In this document: positions 36,159-45,428 of the stretch, in pieces
Layout: each line of letters begins with the position of its first letter
Numbering within the stretch: the first letter of the stretch is position 1
Assembly (NCBI RefSeq): GCF_003967275.1
Contig: NZ_AP018721.1
Span: 558,001-622,000, forward strand
Direction of reading: 5' to 3'
Source: Sulfuritortus calidifontis
GTDB taxonomy: Bacteria; Pseudomonadota; Gammaproteobacteria; Burkholderiales; Thiobacillaceae
Length of the DNA: 64,000 bases
The notes under the pieces: model-generated
Told to the model about the DNA's origin: nothing
Seen by the model: only the letters and a program-made list of their open reading frames with translations
Database searches by the model: none
Position numbers and translations under genes: made by a program

Positions 36159-38279
36159 TCAGGTGGTCAGCCGGCGGTAGATGTCGGCGACCTTGATCGG
36201 CAGCAGGCGCACCTCGTCGAGGATGATGTAGCGGGCGGCGCCGTACATGTGGGGCAGGTAGTCGCGCGCCTCTTTGTCGATGGTGATGCAGAAGGGGTGG
36301 ATGCCGCTGCGCCGGGCCTCGATCAGGGCCATGCGGGTGTCTTCGATGCCGTAGGGGCCGCGGTAGCCGTCGAAGTAGTCGTCGGGTTTGCCGTCGGACA
36401 GGGTGATCAGCACGCGGGTTTTGGCCGGCACCTCGTTCAAGAGTTTCGACAGGTGGCGGATGGCGAAGCCCATGCGGGTGTAGTCCTGCGCCTCGATGCC
36501 GGCGATGCGGGCGCGCACCGCCTCGGAATAGGGCTCGTCGAAGGCCTTGATGCGGAACAGCTCGCAGCGCTTGCGGGTCTGGCCGGAGAAGCCGTAGATG
36601 GCATAGCGGTCGCCCAGGCGTTCGAGCGATTCACTCAAGAGAATCAGCGCCTCGCGCTCGGCTTCGTTGATCCAGCCGCGGGTGCTGCCGGACATGTCGA
36701 CCATGAAGGCGACGGCAATGTTGCGCTCGGCCCGGTGCAGGCGGGTGAACAGGCGGTCGCTCATCTCGCGGCCGTCGGTGGCGTCGGCGATGGCCTCGAT
36801 CAGGGCGTCGAGGTCGACCTCGTCGCCGTGCACTTGGCGCTTCTCCAGCCGGTCTTCGTCGCGCAGGGCCTCGAAGCTCTTGCGCAGGTTACGCAGCAGG
36901 CCAGCGTATTTGTCCAGGGTGGCGCGATGGAAGGCGGGGTCGCCCGGCTTCACCTCCTTCTCGCGCATGACGCACCAGTTCTTGCGGTAGTGCTGGCGCT
37001 GGTAGTCCCACTCGGGATAGAACAAGGCGCCTTCCTCGTGATAGGTACCTTGCCAGACGGCATCGGGGTCGGCGGCGCGGTCGGCGAACAGGCTGGGGTC
37101 GTAGTCGCCGGGGCCGGCCGGCACCAGGTATTCGTCGGGGATCTCGCCCAGGTCGAGCTGGATGGAAGTGAGCAGGTCCTTCACCTGCTGGGGCGGGGCG
37201 ACCGGGGCGCCGTCGAGGGTTAGTTCGAAATCGAGGTGCTCATTTTCCTCGCGTGTTTCGACATCGAAGCGCCGTGTTCCCTCACCCCCATCCCCTCTCC
37301 CGGGGGGAGAGGGGGGCTCAGCATCCTCGGCCAGCTCGGCCAGTTTTACCCGCAGCAGGGTCTTTTCCTTTTCCATGCGTGCGGCCATGCAAGCGGTGAC
37401 CGCTTCCGGGCGCAGCTCGCCGCCGAAGCAGAAGTGAGGCAGGTCGTTCAATGCATAGGCCTGGGGCAGCAGGCGCAGGCTGTCTTCCAGCGTGGCCTCG
37501 CGAGTCAGCAGCGGCGCGCCGAGTGCCTGCCATTCCGGTGACAGGCCTTCATCCTGCTGGGCTTTGAGTTGCTGCATGACCCGATGCAGGCCGGGCAGTT
37601 CGCGCCCGAGGCAGGCCTCGATGCGGATGTTTTCCAGGGCTTGCAGGTGAGCGAGGGCTCGCTCGGGCTCGGCGTAGCCGGCGCAGGCGGCGGCCAGGTC
37701 GGCGCGGAAGCTGCCGTAGCGGGTCTGGCCCCAGAGCACGGCGACCGTGGCCTTGGCCAGGCGGAAGTTGTCTTCCAGCGTGGCCATCCGGGCGACGACA
37801 GCCGGCAGGAAGATGCGTTCGCTGTCGGTATAGGCGGCATCCCCCCGTTCCAGCTTGAGCCGTCGGCCGGACAGGCCGCGCAGGAAGTTGGCCAGGATCG
37901 GGGCGATATCATCGAACAGGGCGCCGGCGGCATGCTCGTGGCGGATCTGCACGAAGTTGTGCACCTCATCGATTACCCGCAGCGCGGCACGCAGGCCTTC
38001 GCGGTCGTAGGCATCGCAGGCGTGCACGGCCCAGGCTTCGATCAGACGCCGGTCCATGTGGCTCAGCAGCCCGGGTGCGCGCTGGGCGAACTGGTGAGCG
38101 ATGGTGAGGTGGGTGCTGGCGATGCGGCGCACCCAGTCGAGCACGAAGCGCAGATCTTCCTGCGGCAGCGTGACCAGTTGCGCTGCGAGTTCATCGGCCC
38201 GGATGAAACTGAACTCGACATCGAGGCTGATATTCAGCTCGGCCTCGATCTCCGCGGCGGTCAGCGCGGCTTGCGCCAT
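36159..38279 (-). CDS. cbbO: CbbO-type von Willebrand factor A protein
   Basis: Partner of the CbbQ AAA+ ATPase; together they remove inhibitory sugar phosphates from Rubisco in chemoautotrophs. 706 residues: a large N-terminal helical region (1-310), a linker, and a C-terminal VWA domain with intact metal site DMSGST at 528-533 and TLSDGKPDDY. A repeat-encoded peptide PPSPPGRGDGGEG lies near 322-334. NorD is a related alternative, but no nitric oxide reductase genes are nearby. No Rubisco gene is in the window either, so the client is unproven. Starts one base after the cbbQ stop. Confidence 0.8.
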   Translation of the reverse strand: MAQAALTAAEIEAELNISLDVEFSFIRADELAAQLVTLPQEDLRFVLDWVRRIASTHLTIAHQFAQRAPGLLSHMDRRLIEAWAVHACDAYDREGLRAALRVIDEVHNFVQIRHEHAAGALFDDIAPILANFLRGLSGRRLKLERGDAAYTDSERIFLPAVVARMATLEDNFRLAKATVAVLWGQTRYGSFRADLAAACAGYAEPERALAHLQALENIRIEACLGRELPGLHRVMQQLKAQQDEGLSPEWQALGAPLLTREATLEDSLRLLPQAYALNDLPHFCFGGELRPEAVTACMAARMEKEKTLLRVKLAELAEDAEPPSPPGRGDGGEGTRRFDVETREENEHLDFELTLDGAPVAPPQQVKDLLTSIQLDLGEIPDEYLVPAGPGDYDPSLFADRAADPDAVWQGTYHEEGALFYPEWDYQRQHYRKNWCVMREKEVKPGDPAFHRATLDKYAGLLRNLRKSFEALRDEDRLEKRQVHGDEVDLDALIEAIADATDGREMSDRLFTRLHRAERNIAVAFMVDMSGSTRGWINEAEREALILLSESLERLGDRYAIYGFSGQTRKRCELFRIKAFDEPYSEAVRARIAGIEAQDYTRMGFAIRHLSKLLNEVPAKTRVLITLSDGKPDDYFDGYRGPYGIEDTRMALIEARRSGIHPFCITIDKEARDYLPHMYGAARYIILDEVRLLPIKVADIYRRLTT
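37277..37316. repeat. GC-rich palindromic repeat inside cbbO (copy 3)
   Basis: TTCCCTCACCCCCATCCCC then TCTCCCGGGGGGAGA with flanking C/G runs: same family and same orientation as the intergenic copy 1.1 kb away. In the cbbO frame it encodes PPSPPGRGDGGEG in a low-complexity linker and keeps the frame open, so the protein has gained about 13 residues. Confidence 0.75.
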
Positions 38280-38280
38280 G

Positions 38281-39093
38281 TCAGAAGATGGAGGAGGAGA
38301 GTTCTTCCACCGCCGCCAGCATGTCGGCGTCGTCGGTGAGGGCTTGGGCCACGGCGGCGCGGCAGGCCGAGACCGGCTCGACCCCGCTGGCGATCAGCTT
38401 GCCGGCGTGGACCAGAAGGCGGGTGGAGGCACCTTCCTCCAGGCCGGAGCCCTTGAGGTTGCGGGTGAGCTGGGCGAATTTGACCAGCTTCTCGGCCAGG
38501 GCCGGATCGACCTTGGCCTCGTTGGCGATGATCTTGCGCTCCAGTTCGGGCGACGGGTAGTCGAACTCCATGGCGACGAAGCGCTGGCGGGTGGACTGCT
38601 TGAGGTCCTTGAGCACGCTCTGGTAGCCCGGGTTGTAGGAGATGGCCAGGCAAAAATCGCTCGACGCCTCGAGCAACTGGCCCAGCTTTTCCATGGGCAG
38701 GGCACGTCGGTCGTCGGCCAGGGGGTGGATGACCACCATGGTGTCCTTGCGCGCTTCCACAATTTCATCGAGATAGCAGATGCCGCCCACGCGCACGGCG
38801 CGGGTGAGCGGGCCGTCGACCCAGACCGTCTCGCCGCCCTTGACCAGGAACCGGCCGACCAGGTCGGAGGCGGTGAGGTCGTCGTGGCAGGACACCGTGA
38901 TCAAGGGCCGCTTGAGGCGCCAGGCCATGTATTCCATGAACCGGGTCTTGCCGCAGCCGGTGGGGCCTTTGAGCAACACCGGCAGTCGGTTCTTGTAGGC
39001 CGCCTCGAAGATGGCGACCTCGTCGCCCACCGCCTCGTAATAGGGCTGCTCTCGGATGTAGTGTTCTTCCGGGACGAGGCTGTGGGCGTCCAT
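38281..39093 (-). CDS. cbbQ: CbbQ/NirQ/NorQ-family AAA+ ATPase
   Basis: 270-residue MoxR-clade AAA+ ATPase: Walker [12 protein letters not shown] near 41-50, Walker [12 protein letters not shown], sensor residues in [24 protein letters not shown]. It normally forms hexamers with one CbbO. The ATG at 39093 ([12 protein letters not shown]) is the family start; an upstream extension would be unrelated. It follows a YkgJ-family gene and lies downstream of aprBA on the same strand. Confidence 0.87.
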   Translation of the reverse strand: MDAHSLVPEEHYIREQPYYEAVGDEVAIFEAAYKNRLPVLLKGPTGCGKTRFMEYMAWRLKRPLITVSCHDDLTASDLVGRFLVKGGETVWVDGPLTRAVRVGGICYLDEIVEARKDTMVVIHPLADDRRALPMEKLGQLLEASSDFCLAISYNPGYQSVLKDLKQSTRQRFVAMEFDYPSPELERKIIANEAKVDPALAEKLVKFAQLTRNLKGSGLEEGASTRLLVHAGKLIASGVEPVSACRAAVAQALTDDADMLAAVEELSSSIF

Positions 39094-39181
39094 GTCTGAA
39101 TAGTCGTCAGTTGGTAGTCGGCGGTTTGCAGTCAGGGGCCGTTTTTTCTGACAACTGCCCACTGACCGCTGTCAACCTGGA
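39094..39181 (-). other. Spacer between ykgJ-like gene and cbbQ with imperfect inverted repeat
   Basis: The 88-base gap holds related CAGTTGGTAGTCGGCGGTT and CTGACAACTGCCCACTGACC elements facing each other round GGGCCGTTTTTT. They share a degenerate CTGNCAACTGCC unit, also seen before the small gene at 33181. No gene is present. Confidence 0.45.
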
Positions 39182-40135
39182 TCAGTCGTTGCCACCGCAG
39201 CTGAGGTCGCCGGGCTGGCACTCGCCGGAGTACTTGAGGTCTTCCAGCTTTTCCCGGTCGGCCTCGAATTCGGCGCGCATCTGCTCGGCCTTGGCCTTCA
39301 GGCGCTCCATGCGCGCTTCGTAGGCACCTTCCTTCTCTTCCACCACCTTGCCTTCGTTGAATAGGATCTGGAGCAGGAACTTGTGACTGAACTCGAGCAG
39401 TTTCTCGTCGTCGGCGACGATCTCGGCCATGGTCTCCACCGGCACGTCATAGGTGCGGTTGAAACTCTCGCTGACGACGAAGGCGCGAAAGCGGTCGAGG
39501 TCGTAGCTGGCCATGAAGAACAGCTGGTTGGAGATCGCCGGCGGCTTGCCAACGCCGGGACCGGCCGACTTGCGCTTGAGCACTAGTTGACGCCAGCCAC
39601 GGCCCTTTTCATCGTAGTCGGCGACGCCTTGTTCGGCGCGGTACTGGTCGATGGTGAGCTTGCGGTCTTCCTGGTGGCCCAGACAGGTCTTTTCCGTGAC
39701 CAGGGCATAGGCCTGGCGGTCGGTGTATTCATCGGCGCGGCGGATGGAGAGCAGAGCGACCGGGTAGTAGCGGCAGGCGGTCGGCCGGTCCTGGTAGACG
39801 CTGCAGCCTTCCTCGACCATGAATTGGCAGGCGCTGCCACCTTCCACGGGGCGCAGCTTGATGCCGGGCATGCCGTCCTTGTCGATCTCGTAGGGCATGG
39901 TGTATTGCTTGAGGAACTCGCCGGAGGAAATGTTTAGGTGGTTCTTCAGGCGCAGGACATCGTAGGGGGTGAGGGTGATGTCGATATTGCTGCAGCAGAC
40001 GTTCCAGCACTTCACGCCGCGGTGGCAGCGGAATTGAATCTCGGCGTCACCCTCCAGCATGTTGGGCATGACCGGGCTTTGCTCGAAGGGGGCGTCTTCG
40101 GCCAGGTTCTTGAATTGGGCATCGTAGTCTTGCAT
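39182..40135 (-). CDS. YkgJ-family cysteine-cluster protein
   Basis: 317 residues. The zinc- or iron-binding cysteine set is in FRCHRGVKCWNVCCSN near 49-64 and CQFMVEEGCSVYQDRPTACRYYP near 115-137; a second pair is at the C-terminus (GECQPGDLSCGG). A coiled-coil stretch lies at about 275-305. YkgJ (UPF0153/CxxCxxCC) proteins are putative metal or Fe-S proteins of unknown reaction. ATG at 40135 has GAGG upstream. It precedes cbbQO and follows the aprA terminator. Confidence 0.8.
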   Translation of the reverse strand: MQDYDAQFKNLAEDAPFEQSPVMPNMLEGDAEIQFRCHRGVKCWNVCCSNIDITLTPYDVLRLKNHLNISSGEFLKQYTMPYEIDKDGMPGIKLRPVEGGSACQFMVEEGCSVYQDRPTACRYYPVALLSIRRADEYTDRQAYALVTEKTCLGHQEDRKLTIDQYRAEQGVADYDEKGRGWRQLVLKRKSAGPGVGKPPAISNQLFFMASYDLDRFRAFVVSESFNRTYDVPVETMAEIVADDEKLLEFSHKFLLQILFNEGKVVEEKEGAYEARMERLKAKAEQMRAEFEADREKLEDLKYSGECQPGDLSCGGND

Positions 40136-40266
40136 GGGGGGTACCTCTAGGCTTGCTGAACGGCTCCTGCCTTCGAACACGAAGGCGGAAAGACACTCAT
40201 GTTACTGGATTGGCGCGTTTCCGTCTTGGTGCTTAACCGTACCGGGCTTGGGTTTATTGCCGTGGC

Positions 40267-40300
40267 AAAAAAACCGGGCGCCTTGTGGGCGCCCGGTTTT
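40267..40300 (-). terminator. Terminator of the sat-aprBA unit
   Basis: CCGGGCGCC and GGCGCCCGG form a nine-pair stem extended by four A-T pairs, with a TTGTG loop. On the minus strand it is followed by a run of seven T, 20 bases past the aprA stop. It is also T-flanked on the plus strand. Confidence 0.88.
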
Positions 40301-40320
40301 ACTGGTGCTGTGCCTGCGGC

Positions 40321-42333
40321 TTAGTGGGCGGCGGGCTTGAACAGCTTGGACTTGTCCACCAGGTCGACGTGCTTGCGCTTGAAGCAGGTCCACTTCTTGG
40401 TGTTCTTGTCGTAGATCGAGTTCACGAAGCAGTGCCAGTTCTCCTCGTCGACGAAGTTCTTGTCGGCGCGGTAGTAGAAGCCGGGGTAACGGCTCTCCTG
40501 GCGGAACAGGATGTGCTGCAGGTGAGCTTCCGCGGTCAGGATGCGGTGGTAGTTCTCCCAGGCACGCAGCAGCTCGTGCAGGTCCTTGGCACGCATCTTC
40601 TGGGCGTCTTCCTTCAGCATGTCCAGTTTCTCCTGCGCCACGTTGAGCATGTGCTCGTTGGTGGTGTAGTAGGTGGCCACGCCGGCTACGTACTCGTCCA
40701 TGATCTTCTGCAGGCGGAACTGCAGCATCTTGGGCGTGATGTAGTTGGGGTTGACGTCGATGGCGGTGGTGTAGTCCTTGAACTCGAGGTAGTTGCGAAC
40801 CGGCTTGTAGATCAGCTCGGCGATCTGGTCCGGGGTCTCGGCGAACTCAACCTTCAGGTCCTTGTTGTCCAGGCAGTACTTCACCATGGCCTTGGCAGCC
40901 AGGCGGCCCTCGGTGTGGGAACCGGAGGAGAACTTGTGACCGGAGGCGCCCACGCCGTCACCGGCGGTGAACAGACCCTTGACGGTGGTCATGGAGCGGT
41001 AGCCCCAGTTCCAGCCGGAAGGCAGGTGGGCCGGCACGCCGTCGTACTCTTCCTTGGTCGGGGCGCCGACGTCCTCGGGACCGGACACCCAGATGCCGCA
41101 GCAACCGGAGTGCGAACCGAGCAGGTAGGGCTCGGTCGGCATCAGCTCGGAGTTCTTCTTCTCCGGCTCGATGTTCTCGCCAACCCAGATGCCGCATTGG
41201 CCGACGCACATGTCGAGGAAGTCTTCCCAGGCCTCGGCTTCCAGGTGCTTGACCTCGCGCGGCGACAGGGTCTCGCGCATCTTGGCCAGGGCGGTCACGG
41301 TGTCCATGTAGATGGGGCCGCGGCCTTCCTTCATCTCCTTGAGCATCAGGTGGTTGCGCAGGCAGGAAGCGGGAACGGCAGCCTGACCGTACGGGGGGTA
41401 GTCGTTCAGCAGTTCCTTGTTCTTCTGCATGTAGACTTCGCCGTTGGCGTTGACGGCCTGGGCCTTGAACAGCAGGAACCAGGCGCCGACCGGGCCGTAG
41501 CCGTCCTTGAAGCGGGCGGGCACGAAGCGGTTTTCCATCATGGTCAGCTCGGCGCCGGCCTCGGCGGCCATGGAATAGGTGGAGCCGGAGTTCCACACCG
41601 GGTACCAGGCGCGGCCGGTGCCTTCACCGACGGAGCGCGGACGGAAGATGTTCACGCAACCGCCGGCGGCCAGCAGGATGGCCTTGGCCTTGTAGATGTA
41701 GATCTTGTTCTCGCGGGTGGAGAAACCGGCGGCACCGGCGATGCGGTTCTTGTCGTTCTTGTCATTGATCAGGTGAACGATGAACACGCGCTCCTGGATG
41801 CGGTCCAGGCCCAGGGCCTTCTTGGCGGCCTCGGCCACGATCCACTTGTAGGACTCGCCGTTGATCATGATCTGCCACTTGCCGGAACGCACGGGCTTGC
41901 CGCCGTCCTTCAGCGGGGTCATGCCCTGGGAGCCGTCGTGACGCTCGCCGTTCTCGTCGGTCTTCCAAATGGGCAGGCCCCACTCTTCGAACAGGTGCAC
42001 GGAGTCGTCGACGTTGCGGCCCAGGTCATAGGCCAGGTCGTCACGGGTGATGCCCATCAGGTCGTTGGAGACCATGCGGGCGTAGTCGGCCGGATCCTGC
42101 TCCGGGCCGATGTAGGTGTTGATGGCGGACAGGCCCTGAGCCACGGCACCGGAACGGTCCATGGCGGCCTTGTCGACCAGCTTGATCTTCAGATCGACGC
42201 CAGCGGACTTCTTGGCAGCATCGGCCCAACGCATGATCTCGTAACCGGCACCGCAGCAAGCCATGCCGCCGCCGATCAGGAGGATGTCCACTTCTTCCTG
42301 GACAATCTCGGGATTTCCAAATTCACCAGCCAT
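40321..42333 (-). CDS. aprA: Adenylylsulfate reductase alpha subunit
   Basis: FAD subunit that oxidises sulfite with AMP to adenosine phosphosulfate in the cytoplasm. 670 residues: FAD motif LLIGGGMACCGAGYE near 18-32, DKAAMDRSGAVAQGLSAINTY, RFKDGYGPVGAWFLLFKAQ, and the C-terminal PGFYYRADKNFVDEENWHCFVNSIYD. Full length for AprA. Order sat-aprB-aprA on the minus strand. No aprM or qmoABC electron-acceptor genes lie beside it. Confidence 0.97.
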   Translation of the reverse strand: MAGEFGNPEIVQEEVDILLIGGGMACCGAGYEIMRWADAAKKSAGVDLKIKLVDKAAMDRSGAVAQGLSAINTYIGPEQDPADYARMVSNDLMGITRDDLAYDLGRNVDDSVHLFEEWGLPIWKTDENGERHDGSQGMTPLKDGGKPVRSGKWQIMINGESYKWIVAEAAKKALGLDRIQERVFIVHLINDKNDKNRIAGAAGFSTRENKIYIYKAKAILLAAGGCVNIFRPRSVGEGTGRAWYPVWNSGSTYSMAAEAGAELTMMENRFVPARFKDGYGPVGAWFLLFKAQAVNANGEVYMQKNKELLNDYPPYGQAAVPASCLRNHLMLKEMKEGRGPIYMDTVTALAKMRETLSPREVKHLEAEAWEDFLDMCVGQCGIWVGENIEPEKKNSELMPTEPYLLGSHSGCCGIWVSGPEDVGAPTKEEYDGVPAHLPSGWNWGYRSMTTVKGLFTAGDGVGASGHKFSSGSHTEGRLAAKAMVKYCLDNKDLKVEFAETPDQIAELIYKPVRNYLEFKDYTTAIDVNPNYITPKMLQFRLQKIMDEYVAGVATYYTTNEHMLNVAQEKLDMLKEDAQKMRAKDLHELLRAWENYHRILTAEAHLQHILFRQESRYPGFYYRADKNFVDEENWHCFVNSIYDKNTKKWTCFKRKHVDLVDKSKLFKPAAH

Positions 42334-42350
42334 TTTTATTCCTTTCCAAA

Positions 42351-42824
42351 TTACTTGCGGATCAGCTCAGCGGGGTTACCGGCACGATAGCCACCCATCA
42401 CCGCGGAGGTGAAGGTGTTGGTCTTGCTGATATCGGCCATGTTGGCCTCGGGCTTGCCGCCATAAGGATCGATGGAACCCTCGGGGGTGGTCCGGATCGG
42501 GAACTTGAAGCGCTTCAGGGTGCCGTTACGGAACTTGATGGTCCACATGATGGAATCGGAACCACGCAGGGGCTGCACCTGACCGCCCAGGGGGACGATG
42601 TCGGCGTAGTGGCGGGCTTCGATGGCCTGCTGCGGACAGATCTTCACGCAGGAGTAGCACTCCCAGCACTGCTCGGGTTCCTGGTTGAAGGCACGCATGG
42701 CGTGGCCGGTCTCGGAACCATCCTTGTCCAGCTTCATCAGGTCGTGCGGGCAGATATACATGCAAGCGGTCTTGTCCTGACCCTTGCAGCCGTCGCACTT
42801 GTCGGTACGCACGTAGGTTGGCAT
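42351..42824 (-). CDS. aprB: Adenylylsulfate reductase beta subunit
   Basis: Electron-transfer subunit of Apr. 157 residues with two [4Fe-4S] cysteine sets: the unusual CDGCKGQDKTACMYICP (10-26) and CWECYSCVKICP (53-64), then an AprA-wrapping tail with IRTTPEGSIDPYG. Strong ribosome site (AAGGAG). It precedes aprA by 17 bases. Confidence 0.97.
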   Translation of the reverse strand: MPTYVRTDKCDGCKGQDKTACMYICPHDLMKLDKDGSETGHAMRAFNQEPEQCWECYSCVKICPQQAIEARHYADIVPLGGQVQPLRGSDSIMWTIKFRNGTLKRFKFPIRTTPEGSIDPYGGKPEANMADISKTNTFTSAVMGGYRAGNPAELIRK

Positions 42825-43023
42825 TTAACTCTCCTTGTTAGCTAACAATCCGCATTTGGTATGCGGTCCATTCAGAAAACCGGACCCAACCTTGGCCGGG
42901 GCGTATCGCGAATCCGCTTCCGGCGGGAACGGCAGTTCTAAATTCTCACAATCAGTGGAGAGCCGAGAGTGATGAGTCGAGAGACTGTTATCTCCACTCG
43001 CGCCTCTCTGCTCTCAACTGGAT
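42825..43023 (-). other. Spacer between sat and aprB with inverted repeat
   Basis: The 199-base gap carries AGTGGAGA (42954-42961) and TCTCCACT (42991-42998), perfect inverted arms, among GAGAG/CTCTC-rich units (GCCGAGAG, GTCGAGAG, CCTCTCTG, GCTCTCAA). It may hold a separate aprBA promoter or processing site. No gene is seen. Confidence 0.4.
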
Positions 43024-44229
43024 TTACGCCGCCGAGTGGCCTTTCAACTCGATCTTCACGTTCTGCTCGGCAGTCAGGCTCTTGTAGTACTTCTGTAGCA
43101 CCTTGGCTACTTCCGGACGGCTGAACTCGACTGGCAGGTCCTGGCCCTCGGACAGCATGGCGCGTACCTTGGTGCCGGACAACAGGATGCGGTCGTCCTT
43201 GGTGTGCGGGCAGGTGCGCTGCGAGGCCATGCCGCCACACTTCTTGCACCAGAAGGTCCAGTCGATGTTCATGTTCACGGTCTCAAGCGAGCCCTTGGGA
43301 ATCTCGTCGAAGATCTTCTGGGCGTCGAAGGGGCCGTAGTAGTCGCCCACGCCGGCGTGGTCGCGCCCGACGATCAGGTGCGAGCAGCCGTAGTTCTGGC
43401 GGAACAGGGCGTGGAGCAGGGCCTCGCGCGGGCCGGCATAGCGCATGTCCAGCGGGTAGCCGGCCTGGATCACGGTGTTGGGGGCGAAGTAGTTGTCGAT
43501 CAGGGTGGCGATCGCCTCGGAACGGACCTCGGCCGGGATGTCGCCCGGTTTCAGGGCGCCCAGTAGGGAGTGGACCAGCACGCCGTCCATGGTCTCGATG
43601 GCGATCTTGGCCAGATACTCGTGCGAGCGGTGCATGGGGTTGCGGGTCTGGAAGGCGGCCACGCGGCTCCAGCCCATGGACTCGAACTTGGCGCGGGTCT
43701 CGGCGGGGGTCATGAACTGCTCGCCGTACTTGGCCTTGAAGCCGCCGTCGGACAGGACCTTGACCGGGCCGGCCAGGTTGTACTTGCCCTGGGCCATGAC
43801 CATCTTGACGCCGGGGTGCTCCAGGTCGGTGGTCTTGTACACCTGCATGCACTCGTGGGCCTTGTCGATGGTGTACTTCTCGGTGATCTTCATGGTGCCC
43901 ATGATCTCGCCGGTGTCGCTGACCAGGGCGACCTCGTCGCCTTCCTGGACGCCCTCGTCGTCGGTGGACAGGGTCACGGGGATGGGCCAGAACAGGCCGT
44001 TGGCCATCTTGTAGCCGTCGCAGATACCCTGCCAGTCGAGCTTGGTCATGAAGCCGTCGAGCGGGGTGAAGCCGCCGATGCCCATCATGATCAGGTCGCC
44101 GGTCTCGCGCGAGGACATCTTCACCTGCTTGAGACCCTTGGCGCGAGCGAGCTCGTCTTTCAGGGCGGTGCCGGTCAGCAACAGGGGCTTGAGTTCGCCC
44201 CCACCATGGGGTTTGACGAGTCGGGACAT
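43024..44229 (-). CDS. sat: Dissimilatory ATP sulfurylase
   Basis: Converts adenosine phosphosulfate and PPi to ATP and sulfate: substrate-level phosphorylation in sulfur oxidation. 401 residues: active-site [27 protein letters not shown], and a zinc-binding C-terminal [16 protein letters not shown] then SGTKVRAML. Homo-oligomeric Sat type, not CysDN. ATG 44229 has AGGAG upstream. First gene of the sat-aprBA unit; its product uses the PPi that Pfp or HppA could supply. Confidence 0.96.
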   Translation of the reverse strand: MSRLVKPHGGGELKPLLLTGTALKDELARAKGLKQVKMSSRETGDLIMMGIGGFTPLDGFMTKLDWQGICDGYKMANGLFWPIPVTLSTDDEGVQEGDEVALVSDTGEIMGTMKITEKYTIDKAHECMQVYKTTDLEHPGVKMVMAQGKYNLAGPVKVLSDGGFKAKYGEQFMTPAETRAKFESMGWSRVAAFQTRNPMHRSHEYLAKIAIETMDGVLVHSLLGALKPGDIPAEVRSEAIATLIDNYFAPNTVIQAGYPLDMRYAGPREALLHALFRQNYGCSHLIVGRDHAGVGDYYGPFDAQKIFDEIPKGSLETVNMNIDWTFWCKKCGGMASQRTCPHTKDDRILLSGTKVRAMLSEGQDLPVEFSRPEVAKVLQKYYKSLTAEQNVKIELKGHSAA

Positions 44230-44534
44230 CTTGAGGCTCCTAGAGATACTATGGGATTGACCTACAGGGATTGGAGCGCAGGGTAACACTTAGGGCAGTA
44301 GGGCTCTAATCCAAGATATTTATTAGGAAATAAACTTTTTAGATAAAACAGTCCGCTTTTGCAACCGCACGGAATGCCGCGCCAGACAAGGGATTCAAGA
44401 GTTTGACTAATTTCGACGGGTATAGGCCATACCATGCACTCAAGTAGGGTTATTGCCATTTGCAAATCCTGTTGTCGTCGGCCCAAAACTGCCGCAACGG
44501 CTGCCCTGAAATCACGATCGAAGAGGCATGTGCG
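44230..44534. promoter_or_regulatory. Divergent control region between sat and the lipoprotein gene
   Basis: This 305-base gap has no gene. Its A/T-rich centre (about 44310-44365) offers a weak sat promoter on the minus strand: TTGCAA at 44359-44364 and TAAAAA at 44336-44341, spaced 17. For the plus-strand gene, TTGACT (44403-44408) is a good -35, with TATAGG or CCATAC as poor -10 candidates. No known operator or riboswitch is recognised. Confidence 0.4.
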
Positions 44535-45242
44535 ATGAGGATGGTGATCGCCGCCGTACTGATGTTGGCGCTGCTCGCCGGCTGCAGCCAGCCGATCAAG
44601 CGCAAGGACGGCGCCAGCAGCGCCCGGACCTTCAGCCTGGGCAATCTGGCCAAGGCCGAGGCCGACATGCTGACCGAGATCAACCAGCGCGAGGTGCTCA
44701 AGAGCCTGCGCCTGCTGACTGAAAAGCTCTACCGGCGCAATCCCCAGGAATACCGCAAGGCCGGGCTCGACTCGGCTGAGGCCGCGACCCAGCAGTTGTT
44801 CGCGGAACTCGATCACTGGCCGGAATCGGTCCTGGCCCGCCTCGACTGGGAACGTAGCTTCCGTCAGAGTTTCGACGAGAGCTACGCTGGCGACCGCGTG
44901 CAGTCCTTCATGGCGGGTCTCTTGAGCATGGTGATGGCGGCCTACGAGCACAAGCGGGAATTCTATCTGGTCGACGAACTCGATGCCCAGAAGCTCTACA
45001 ACAGCGCCCGTAATGTCGAGACCGCGGTGTGGAAGCTGTCGACTGCGCGCCAGGCCGGCGGCGCCCGGTTCCTGCTCAGCAACAGCATCGAAGGCGAGGT
45101 GCAGAACCTCAGCTTCGAGCGCGAGTTCGCCAAGATCATCGCCTTGCAGGACCTGCTGGCGCTCTATGTCGAGGACCGCAGTAACCGTTCGATCGCCCGG
45201 GTGGTGCAGGGGGCGGCTTCTTTCGTCTTCCTGCCGATCTGA
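44535..45242 (+). CDS. Conserved lipoprotein of unknown function
   Basis: 235 residues with a type II signal peptide: lipobox LLAGC with Cys17, followed by a Ser/Arg-rich start of the mature protein. The rest is helical and soluble (LAKAEADMLTEINQREVLKSLRLLTEKL, AAYEHKREFYLVDELDAQKLYNSARNVETAVWKL). No enzymatic motif. The second codon pair offers another ATG (44541). Transcribed divergently from sat. A membrane role is likely from the anchor alone. Confidence 0.8.
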   Translation: MRMVIAAVLMLALLAGCSQPIKRKDGASSARTFSLGNLAKAEADMLTEINQREVLKSLRLLTEKLYRRNPQEYRKAGLDSAEAATQQLFAELDHWPESVLARLDWERSFRQSFDESYAGDRVQSFMAGLLSMVMAAYEHKREFYLVDELDAQKLYNSARNVETAVWKLSTARQAGGARFLLSNSIEGEVQNLSFEREFAKIIALQDLLALYVEDRSNRSIARVVQGAASFVFLPI

Positions 45243-45428
45243 TGCCCGACTGGCGCGATCACGCGGGTTCGGTGGGGCGCGGGCCGACGAATTGCAACAC
45301 GGCAGTGGGATAATGTTTCTGCGCTTCGACTTGGTCTGGTCGCGGGCCGCGCGACTGGGCCCGCTCCGCGCTGCAGGGGCGCTACCGCAGAATTCTGTTA
45401 TTCGACGATTGAAGCAAGGAGTTTTGAT
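45243..45428 (+). other. Intergenic spacer before the TIGR00266 gene
   Basis: This 186-base gap has no credible gene. A weak sigma-54-like pair, GGC at 45282 and TTGC at 45292 with correct spacing, and a GATAAT at 45308-45313 are the only promoter-like features, neither convincing. Confidence 0.3.

Noticed and set aside
36159-39093. norQ-norD assignment for the AAA+/VWA pair
   Set aside because: The families are related, but norB/norC are absent and the host is an autotroph; cbbQO remains the better, though not certain, name.
45282-45295. Sigma-54 promoter for the TIGR00266 gene
   Set aside because: Spacing is right, but the middle bases do not match, it lies over 130 bases from the gene, and there is no functional link.
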